Program-made: the position numbers and the translations under genes
Part shown: piece by piece, positions 25,866 through 32,991 of the stretch
Layout of the letters: each line of letters opens with the position of its first letter
How positions within the stretch are numbered: the first letter of the stretch is position 1
Source: a bacterium TMED161
Lineage (GTDB): Bacteria > Fidelibacterota > Marinisomatia > SCGC-AAA003-L08 > D37C17
Assembly: GCA_002171125.1 (NCBI GenBank)
Contig: NHHK01000023.1
Span: forward strand, 3,027 to 38,795
Length of the DNA: 35,769 bases
Direction: 5' to 3'
The notes under the pieces: model-generated
Seen by the model: the letters and a program-made list of their open reading frames with translations, nothing else
The model's database searches: none
What the model was told of the DNA's origin: nothing

Positions 25866-26897
25866 ATGTCAAATTACTCAATGTCATCAATTAGAAAAAT
25901 GCTTTCAGGGGATATTGCAATTGATTTAGGAACTGCAAATACTTTGATATGGATGAAAAACCAAGAGGTGGTATTAAATGAGCCATCCATTGTTGCAAGA
26001 GATAAAATAACTAATAAAATTATTGCTGTAGGTAAAGAAGCTAAGGCAATGCTTGGTCGTACTCATAAAGGTATAGAAACAGTTAGACCCCTTAGAGATG
26101 GAGTTATAGCTGATTATAAAATGGCAGATGCTATGATAAGAGGCTTTATAAGAAAATTAAATATGAGTAGGATAGCCAGGCCTAGAATTGTTATTTGCAT
26201 TCCATCAGGAAGAACTGATGTTGAGCAAAGAGCTGTTAAAGAATCTGCAGAACATGCAAACGCAAGTGAAGTATACTTAATTGAAGAACCTATGGCTGCA
26301 GCGATAGGTATTGGTATTGATGTTAATGGACCTGTCGGGAGTATGGTTGTGGATATTGGTGGTGGTACAACTGAAATTGCAGTAATTTCATTAAACGGAA
26401 TTGGGGCCCTTGAAACTATTAATACTGCTGGTGATGAACAGACTGAATCTATAGTCCAGTGGTTTAAAGATCATCATAAATTGGCGATTGGTGAGAGAAC
26501 AGCAGAAGAAATTAAATGTACAGTTGGTTCTGCAGTTAGAACTTCAGGTAAATCTATAGCAGTTAAAGGGTTGGATTTGATCACTGGAATACCCAAAACA
26601 GTACAAGTCTCATCAGATGAAATAAGACAAGCATTGTCAGAAACAGTTTATCAGATAACAGCAGCAATCAAAAGAGCTTTAGATAAAACTCCTCCAGAAC
26701 ATGCATCAGATTTAATTGATTTTGGTATTATTATGACAGGTGGTGGCGCCCAGCTCAAAGGACTCGATGAGCATATTAAAAATAAAACAGGATTACCAGT
26801 TCATGTAGCTGAAGATCCATGCTATTCAGTTGTTAAAGGTACTGGCATAGTCTTAGATAGCTTGAAAAAATTTCAAAACGTTTTAATACAACCTTGA
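25866..26897 (+). CDS. mreB: Rod-shape actin homologue MreB
   Basis: A 343-residue bacterial actin that polymerises along the inner membrane and guides lateral peptidoglycan synthesis. Nucleotide-binding motifs are complete: phosphate-1 IAIDLGTANTLIW, RPLRDGVIADY, LIEEPMAAAIGIG, phosphate-2 VVDIGGGTTEIAV, and adenosine-loop IMTGGGAQLKGL. The length is normal. The start is supported by AAGGTG six bases upstream (25854-25859). An extra short N-terminal stretch (MSNYSMSSIRKML) may form the membrane-binding amphipathic helix. The final TGA overlaps the TTG start of mreC. Confidence 0.97.
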   Translation: MSNYSMSSIRKMLSGDIAIDLGTANTLIWMKNQEVVLNEPSIVARDKITNKIIAVGKEAKAMLGRTHKGIETVRPLRDGVIADYKMADAMIRGFIRKLNMSRIARPRIVICIPSGRTDVEQRAVKESAEHANASEVYLIEEPMAAAIGIGIDVNGPVGSMVVDIGGGTTEIAVISLNGIGALETINTAGDEQTESIVQWFKDHHKLAIGERTAEEIKCTVGSAVRTSGKSIAVKGLDLITGIPKTVQVSSDEIRQALSETVYQITAAIKRALDKTPPEHASDLIDFGIIMTGGGAQLKGLDEHIKNKTGLPVHVAEDPCYSVVKGTGIVLDSLKKFQNVLIQP

Positions 26898-27658
26898 TAA
26901 AATATCTAAATAGAGATGTTATAATTTTATTTCTCTGTTTGTTTCTATCACTTTTACTATATTTTTCCTCAAAATCAACAGTTGTTTACAGTGTTAAAGC
27001 TGAAATAGCTGATTTTATTTCAATAGTAACTTATCCGCAAACTTATTATTCAAATTTAATGACAATAAGAAAAGATAATGAGATACTAAAACAAAAGCTG
27101 GTTCAAATGAATATGCTTAACTCAGAACTAATTCATTATGAGCATGAAAACTCTGTATTAAAAAATTTATTAGATTTTTATGATGAACAACCCTGGTCTT
27201 TGAAGATTGCAAAAGTTGTTAATGATAACTATTCTTATTTAATGAGAACAATTACAATTAATTTAGGAATGAAGGATGGAGTAGAATCTAATTTGCCAGT
27301 AGTAGATATTAATGGTCTCATTGGTAAAGTAGAAGTCTCTTCTGATCGTGCATCAAAAGTACAATTAATTACTGATAAGAACTTTATCATATCAGTTAGA
27401 GTTGGAAGTGATATGGTTGTAGGAGAATTTAAAGCAACACATAAAGGGCTTGGAATTATTTATGGAGTAAGAAAAACTGCTAACGTTGAGGTAGGTGATA
27501 TTGTATATACTTCTGGGGTTTCTACTATATATCCAAGCTCTATTCCAGTGGCAAAAGTAGTTGAGATAAATAAAAATAATGATAGCCCATTTCAAGATAT
27601 CGAAGTTCAAATTTTGGCTGACCTTATTAACTTTAATCATGTATTTGTTGTACTATGA
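26894..27658 (+). CDS. mreC: Rod-shape determining protein MreC
   Basis: A 254-residue bitopic membrane protein: one N-terminal membrane segment (~10-28), a coiled coil (~60-90, RKDNEILKQKLVQMNMLNSEL), then the periplasmic double beta-barrel (MKDGVESNLPVVDINGLIGKV ... GLGIIYGVRKTANVEVGDIVYTSG). MreC links MreB to the periplasmic synthases PBP2/RodA. It starts with TTG, overlapping the mreB stop as TTGA, and ends in an ATGA overlap with mreD. Coupled translation of all three proteins is therefore likely. Confidence 0.94.
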   Translation: MIKYLNRDVIILFLCLFLSLLLYFSSKSTVVYSVKAEIADFISIVTYPQTYYSNLMTIRKDNEILKQKLVQMNMLNSELIHYEHENSVLKNLLDFYDEQPWSLKIAKVVNDNYSYLMRTITINLGMKDGVESNLPVVDINGLIGKVEVSSDRASKVQLITDKNFIISVRVGSDMVVGEFKATHKGLGIIYGVRKTANVEVGDIVYTSGVSTIYPSSIPVAKVVEINKNNDSPFQDIEVQILADLINFNHVFVVL

Positions 27659-28149
27659 TAGATATTAGGATTTTAAGACAAATTTATATAATACTTATCT
27701 TGCTAATCGCTCAGTTTTATATACCTAGCTATATTATATCCAAAGATATAATGCTATTTCCTGATTTAATTCTGATATATTTGGTTTATCTTTCATTGCT
27801 ATATGAGCGATATCATGTAATTATTATTGGATTTGTTTTTGGCCTGTTCCAAGACCTTATATCACAAAGTAATCTTATAGGTTTATTTTCATTTTCAAAA
27901 ACTATAGCTGGATTTATGCTTGGAATATTATCGAAATATGATAGAGTCTGGAATAATAAAATTAAATTAGGCTATTTATTCCTTATTTTTCAAATTCATT
28001 ATATATTTGCATGCTATATGATGTTTGATAGAAGTCTTAGTTCTATAGCATTTACTTTTAAATCGTCAATACTTGAATCAATTTTTATGCTTATTCTTTT
28101 ATTAGTTGTAAATAGATTCATTCTAATTGACAATAAGATTATTAAATAG
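27655..28149 (+). CDS. mreD: Rod-shape determining protein MreD
   Basis: A 164-residue inner-membrane protein with about five hydrophobic helices. The conserved MreD stretch is DIMLFPDLILIYLVYLSL, followed by GFVFGLFQDLIS, which keeps the typical GxxxGLxxDL helix. It overlaps mreC by four bases (ATGA) and runs over the mrdA start. Position between mreC and mrdA makes the call secure despite low sequence conservation in this family. Confidence 0.92.
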   Translation: MIDIRILRQIYIILILLIAQFYIPSYIISKDIMLFPDLILIYLVYLSLLYERYHVIIIGFVFGLFQDLISQSNLIGLFSFSKTIAGFMLGILSKYDRVWNNKIKLGYLFLIFQIHYIFACYMMFDRSLSSIAFTFKSSILESIFMLILLLVVNRFILIDNKIIK

Positions 28150-29947
28150 ATTGAATACTTATTTTAGAAAAAAAGCCTTATTCTATTCCGCAGTAATTAT
28201 ATTTCTTCCAATATTATTTAGATTCTTTGAACTTCAAGTTATTGACTATAATAAATATAAAAAATTAGCAGGTAACAATAGTTTACGAGCAATAGAAATT
28301 AAAGCACCTAGAGGTATAATATATGATAGGGACTCAATTCCTCTCGTAGATAATATTTATAATTATAATTTTGAGATAATGCCTATAGATATCATTGATA
28401 GGAGAAGCAAAGAAATTTATCAAAAATTCAACTTTGCATTAATTGACTCAATAATTGGTATAAATAAGGATGAGTTAACAAAAAAAATATATAGTAAAAA
28501 TAAAGGAATTGAAAAATTTCATCCATTTATTGCTAAACGATTTGTTGATTTCAATGATATGGTAATGCTGAAGGAGCATATAATAGATCTTCCAGGGGTA
28601 ATTTTTTCTGAGATACCTGCAAGGACACATGTTTCAGATGTAAACTTATCTCATGTTCTTGGTTATGTGAGATTAGTTGATAATGAGCGTAAAATTACCC
28701 TTAATAAGCAGGATACACTTTTTCAATACTCTTATGGAGATGTGTATGGATTTAGTGGTTTAGAAAAAAGCTACGAATCATATCTTCGAGGAACGAATGG
28801 CGCACAGTACAGATTAATTGATTATAGAGGTGTAGATCAGGGAGTGTTTAACAATAAAGATGGTAAGGATGTAATAAATGGTCCATCATTATTAACAAGT
28901 ATAGATATAAATCTTCAAAGAATTGCTGAAAATTTTTTAAGGGATAGCGTTGGAGCAATTATTTGTATGAATCCAACTAATGGAGAAATTTTAGCATTTG
29001 CCAGTTCCCCAGATTTTGACTTAAAACCTTTTAATAGAGGTCCAGTCCCACAAGATATTTGGGATGCGTGGAATAGTGATCCCAATAATCCATTACTTAA
29101 TAGACCAATTAGTGGTCAGTATCCTCCTGGTTCAGTTTTTAAATTGGTTACAGCTAGTTTGATTTTGAAATCTGGTAAAGAGAAAGTAAAGTATAAATGT
29201 GATGGTGATTATCAAATTACCAAAGATGTTGTAAAAAAATGTTGGAATACAGAAGGGCATGGAGAACTCAATTTGAAAGATGCTTTAATTAATTCATGTA
29301 ATGTTTATTTTTACGAAGCAGTAGAAAAACTATCCTTCGATGAATTAGCTCAAATTTCTAAAGAATTTAATTTTGGAGATTTAGTTGGCATTGACCTGCC
29401 AAATGAGAAAAAAGGTCTTATTCCAACGAGAAAGTATATGAATAAAAAATATAGATTTAGAGATGAATTAGGTGTATTACACACTAATTGGGCAGTAGGT
29501 GGAGCAAAAGCAAATATGGGCATTGGTCAGGGAGAAGTTTTGGCAACACCACTGCAGGTTGTTAATTTAATTAATTTCATAGCAAATAAAGGTCATGTCT
29601 ATTCTCCGCATTTAATTAAAAATAAAGATAATGTTACTAGAAAAGATATTGAATTGTCTCCATGGATATGGACATTTTTAGATAATGCAATTTATAAAGC
29701 AGTAAAAGAAGGTACGGGTAAAAATGCAGATCTTTTAAATTCTGATGCTATCGTCAGAGGAAAAACTGGTACAGCTCAAAACCCTCAAGGTGAAGATCAT
29801 TCTTGGTTTGCAGGTTATGTGACATCTAAAAAAACTTTAAATAAAATGTCAGTTGTTGTGCTCATTGAAAATGGGGGTAGCGGTGCTAGCATAGCTTCAA
29901 ATATGGCTCATGATTTTTTTGAACATTTTGTAGAGAATCAAGACTAA
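28127..29947 (+). CDS. mrdA: Penicillin-binding protein 2 (elongation transpeptidase)
   Basis: A 606-residue class B penicillin-binding protein that cross-links peptidoglycan during elongation together with RodA. It has an N-terminal anchor (~17-35), then the pedestal with RAIEIKAPRGIIYDRDSIPL. All three catalytic motifs of the transpeptidase are present: S336-V-F-K339 (PPGSVFK), S390-C-N392 and K546-T-G548 (RGKTGTAQNP). The start is a TTG at 28127 inside mreD. An alternative in-frame TTG at 28151, two bases past the mreD stop, would remove eight residues and leave a normal anchor; I cannot choose firmly. rodA begins one base after its stop codon. Confidence 0.95.
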   Translation: MTIRLLNRLNTYFRKKALFYSAVIIFLPILFRFFELQVIDYNKYKKLAGNNSLRAIEIKAPRGIIYDRDSIPLVDNIYNYNFEIMPIDIIDRRSKEIYQKFNFALIDSIIGINKDELTKKIYSKNKGIEKFHPFIAKRFVDFNDMVMLKEHIIDLPGVIFSEIPARTHVSDVNLSHVLGYVRLVDNERKITLNKQDTLFQYSYGDVYGFSGLEKSYESYLRGTNGAQYRLIDYRGVDQGVFNNKDGKDVINGPSLLTSIDINLQRIAENFLRDSVGAIICMNPTNGEILAFASSPDFDLKPFNRGPVPQDIWDAWNSDPNNPLLNRPISGQYPPGSVFKLVTASLILKSGKEKVKYKCDGDYQITKDVVKKCWNTEGHGELNLKDALINSCNVYFYEAVEKLSFDELAQISKEFNFGDLVGIDLPNEKKGLIPTRKYMNKKYRFRDELGVLHTNWAVGGAKANMGIGQGEVLATPLQVVNLINFIANKGHVYSPHLIKNKDNVTRKDIELSPWIWTFLDNAIYKAVKEGTGKNADLLNSDAIVRGKTGTAQNPQGEDHSWFAGYVTSKKTLNKMSVVVLIENGGSGASIASNMAHDFFEHFVENQD

Positions 29948-29948
29948 T

Positions 29949-31196
29949 ATGGATTCATTAATAAATATTTTTAGATTAAATAATATCATTAGAATAAATT
30001 TTAGAATTATGGTACCTATTCTATTTTTATGTGTAATTGGCTTGATTGCACTAAAAAGTACTAGTATTGATACCCTTGGTGAGCACTCAGTATTCTATAA
30101 GCAGTTTGTTTGGTTATTTTGCGGTCTGCTTATATTTATTTTTTTTCAATTTATTAGAAATCAGGTCTTTTATGAACATGCATATACTCTATACTTAATT
30201 TTACTTTTATTAATTACCACAACACTATTCATGCCTGCAATAAATAATTCAACAAGATGGATTTTGATTGGCTCTTTTCAGTTTCAGCCCTCAGAATTTG
30301 GAAAAATTATAATCATTTTTGTTTTAGCAAGGTTTATATCAGACTATAAAGATACATTTAAAGACAATCAGTTAATTATTTTTAGTTTTATAATTTGCTT
30401 ATTACCATTATTGCTTATTTTTAAGCAACCAGACTATGGTACAGGTTTAATGTACTTGCTACCAATACTACCGATGCTATATTGGTCTGGAGTCAAATTT
30501 GAAATTTTGTCCCTTTATTTGTTTCCTATTGTAAGTATGCTTGCAGCAATGAATTTATTGGCATACTATCTATGGATGGTTTTTTTAATTTTCATTCTTG
30601 TATATCATAAATTCAGACTTGTTACAATTATTCTAAATTTCATTATAAATATCGTATTTGGCTTGTTTAATGCTTATGCCTGGACATATTTACTTAAAGA
30701 ATATCATAAGGGAAGAATAATTGATTTCATGCAAAGTATTTTTAATCCAGAAAATTCAAATCTAATGGGTATAGGCTATCAGGCATTTCAATCAAAGGTT
30801 GCAATAGGGTCTGGAGGTTTTTTAGGTAAAGGCTTAGGCGAGGGAACTCAATCATACTTAAGATTTCTTCCAATTAAAGACTCTGATTTTATTTTATCTG
30901 TCATTTCAGAAGAGATGGGGCTATTCTTAATAATTACAATAGTTATTACTTTTTTAGTATTTTTGTATTTTGTGATTGATTATGCTCAGCGACTTTTTAA
31001 TAAGTTTTATTCTTTATGTTTAGTTGGTTTTTGTTCAATTCTATTTTTTCATATTATTGTTAATATGAGTATGGTCTCAGGCCTATTCCCAGTAATTGGA
31101 TTACCATTTCCATTTATAAGTTACGGTGGTTCTTTTATGCTGTCATGTTTTATTATGATTGCAATTATTAATAATATTGTAAACAACGACCTTTAA
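29949..31196 (+). CDS. rodA: Peptidoglycan glycosyltransferase RodA (SEDS family)
   Basis: A 415-residue polytopic membrane protein of the SEDS family that polymerises lipid II into glycan strands with PBP2. Family landmarks are NSTRWILIGSFQFQPSEFGKI, FKQPDYGTGLMYLLP, GKGLGEGTQSYLRFLPIKDSDFILSVISEE (with the essential Asp of the extracellular loop) and the C-terminal GLPFPFISYGGS. Spacing to mrdA is one base. A gap of 41 bases with no obvious signal separates it from the next gene. Confidence 0.96.
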   Translation: MDSLINIFRLNNIIRINFRIMVPILFLCVIGLIALKSTSIDTLGEHSVFYKQFVWLFCGLLIFIFFQFIRNQVFYEHAYTLYLILLLLITTTLFMPAINNSTRWILIGSFQFQPSEFGKIIIIFVLARFISDYKDTFKDNQLIIFSFIICLLPLLLIFKQPDYGTGLMYLLPILPMLYWSGVKFEILSLYLFPIVSMLAAMNLLAYYLWMVFLIFILVYHKFRLVTIILNFIINIVFGLFNAYAWTYLLKEYHKGRIIDFMQSIFNPENSNLMGIGYQAFQSKVAIGSGGFLGKGLGEGTQSYLRFLPIKDSDFILSVISEEMGLFLIITIVITFLVFLYFVIDYAQRLFNKFYSLCLVGFCSILFFHIIVNMSMVSGLFPVIGLPFPFISYGGSFMLSCFIMIAIINNIVNNDL

Positions 31197-31237
31197 TTAG
31201 ATTCTTTTTATATTATAAATTTTGTAAATTATGCCCA

Positions 31238-32167
31238 ATGGGATATTTTCTTTTTATACGAAATAAATGTCTTCTTCTTTTTGTTCTAACGGCCCTGGGT
31301 TGTTATGTGACAGATACTACGGTCTCTGATGACATAAAATCACAACTTCAGGAAAATAAAAAAGAAATAGAATCTATTAAGACTTCATATTTAGAAAATG
31401 AAGAATCAAGTATTGCTAAAGATTATAATTTTACTGAATATGATAAGAGGTTTTCAATTCTTAAAGATAAAATTGATTCGAATACTAGTCAAATTACCAT
31501 CTTGAGAGATTCAATGAAAATAGATGGTCAATTAGAAGTTGGCTCAATATCTTCAGATCAAGATATAATAAATTCATTAATTCGCATTCAGAGTAAATTG
31601 AACATCATTGAAGATAAAATTTTTTACTCTGATAGTCTATATTTCAATTTACTAAATGATTTAGTTATAATTGAATCTCAGATTGAGGATTTGAACCAAA
31701 ATATTGATAACTTGACAAATCTTAGCTCAATTGCAACTAGTATTAGTCAAGATTTAGATCCTTTTGACGAACAAGAATCCCAATATACTATTGTTAATTA
31801 CAAAGAATATTATGATCGAGCTATTGAACTTTATATGAATAAAGATTACGACGAAAGTTTAAAAGCATTTGATGACTTAGTAAAAAATGATAATAAAGAT
31901 GCCTTGGCTGATAATGCACAATTTTGGATTGGTCAAATCTATTATTTACAAAAAAAATTTAATTTAGCAATAAATGAATATGAAAAAGTATCTAACCTAG
32001 GTGATGGAAATAAGGCTGCTGATGCAGATTATAAGATTGCATTATCATTTATTAATCTTGGAAACAATGATTTAGCCTTTAAGCATTTTAATTATATAAT
32101 TGAAGAATACCCCAATAATCTAGACCTAATTAGCAAATCAAAAAAATTCATTGAAGGAAACAAATAA
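31238..32167 (+). CDS. CpoB/YbgF-like lipoprotein with coiled coil and TPR repeats
   Basis: A 309-residue lipoprotein (hydrophobic CLLLFVLTALGC, lipidated Cys22). Residues ~30-165 are helical and coiled-coil-like (KSQLQENKKEIESIKTSYLE; IESQIEDLNQNIDNLTNL). Residues ~190-305 contain three tetratricopeptide units (YYDRAIELYMNKDYDESLKAFDDLV; AQFWIGQIYYLQKKFNLAINEYEKV; ADYKIALSFINLGNNDLAFKHF). This order matches CpoB/YbgF, which couples outer-membrane constriction by Tol-Pal to peptidoglycan synthesis. No tol or pal genes are present here; instead it follows rodA, which suggests a role with the elongation machinery. E. coli CpoB is soluble in the periplasm, whereas this one should be membrane-anchored. 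Confidence 0.8.
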   Translation: MGYFLFIRNKCLLLFVLTALGCYVTDTTVSDDIKSQLQENKKEIESIKTSYLENEESSIAKDYNFTEYDKRFSILKDKIDSNTSQITILRDSMKIDGQLEVGSISSDQDIINSLIRIQSKLNIIEDKIFYSDSLYFNLLNDLVIIESQIEDLNQNIDNLTNLSSIATSISQDLDPFDEQESQYTIVNYKEYYDRAIELYMNKDYDESLKAFDDLVKNDNKDALADNAQFWIGQIYYLQKKFNLAINEYEKVSNLGDGNKAADADYKIALSFINLGNNDLAFKHFNYIIEEYPNNLDLISKSKKFIEGNK

Positions 32168-32168
32168 A

Positions 32169-32981
32169 ATGTCCAAGAAAATATACTATCTATCATCTGA
32201 AGTTGATCCATTTTCTAATACATACTCTCTTTCAGAGTTCTCACAAAAAGCATGTTCTAGACTTCATGACATTGAAGATTTTGATATTAGACTTAATCAG
32301 CCAAAGTATGGATATATAAGTGAACGAAAATATATTCTAAGAGAAGTAATTAGATTAAGAGATATGTTGATAGAATTTGATTCAGGTGAAGATTCTGTTA
32401 ATTTGAAATCAGCCTTTATTCCAAATTCAAGAGTGCAAATATATTTTACTGAAAGTGAAAAGCACTTTAAACCATTAATGGAGCTTCTGTATAAATCAAA
32501 AAATGGAAGATTCTATAAAGATAATGACTTGAAATTTTCATTCTTTTGTAAAGTTGCTTTAGAGACAATAAAAAGATTATTCTGGCAACCCGATATTATT
32601 GTATGCAATGATTGGCAGATGTCTATGTTGCCAATATTGTTAAAAAAGATTTACAAGAATGATGAGTACTACAAAAACATAAAAACTGTTTTCTTTCTTC
32701 ATAGTATAGATGAAAATAGAGTTTACTCAAGTGAATCATATAAATATGTAGGACTCGATGAGGGCTCATCTGAAATAGATAATCTTGAGCAAGCAATTTT
32801 GCATAGTGATTATTTAGTAATTGTTGATGATGAGAAAAAAAATCTTTCGAAGCAATTCAAAAAACATAAAAATCTTTTTAATGCGCATAAGAAAACAAAG
32901 ACTATGTATCTAACAGTTCCTGAAAAATCAAAATGGTCAGATGTTTCAAAAAAAATTGAAACACTACTAAGGAAAATATAG
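32169..32981 (+). CDS. Half-length glycogen/starch synthase-like protein (GT5 N-terminal domain only)
   Basis: This 270-residue protein resembles only the N-terminal Rossmann half of GT5 glycogen synthase: KIYYLSSEVDPFSNTYSLSEF aligns with the ADP-glucose-site start of GlgA, and PDIIVCNDWQMSMLPILLKK with the PDIxHxHDWQ segment, followed by KTVFFLHSID. The C-terminal GT-B half is absent; the protein ends at 270 residues with no frameshift evident. The KTGGL motif reads NTYSL, and the usual His before DWQ is Asn, so normal glycogen synthase activity is doubtful. Similar short proteins are annotated as glycogen/starch synthase in Bacteroidota. The start at 32169, one base after the preceding stop, has GAAGGA ten bases upstream; the frame also opens at a TTG at 32151. 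It may be a regulatory or sugar-nucleotide-sensing protein. Confidence 0.75.
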   Translation: MSKKIYYLSSEVDPFSNTYSLSEFSQKACSRLHDIEDFDIRLNQPKYGYISERKYILREVIRLRDMLIEFDSGEDSVNLKSAFIPNSRVQIYFTESEKHFKPLMELLYKSKNGRFYKDNDLKFSFFCKVALETIKRLFWQPDIIVCNDWQMSMLPILLKKIYKNDEYYKNIKTVFFLHSIDENRVYSSESYKYVGLDEGSSEIDNLEQAILHSDYLVIVDDEKKNLSKQFKKHKNLFNAHKKTKTMYLTVPEKSKWSDVSKKIETLLRKI

Positions 32982-32991
32982 TTGTAAAAGT

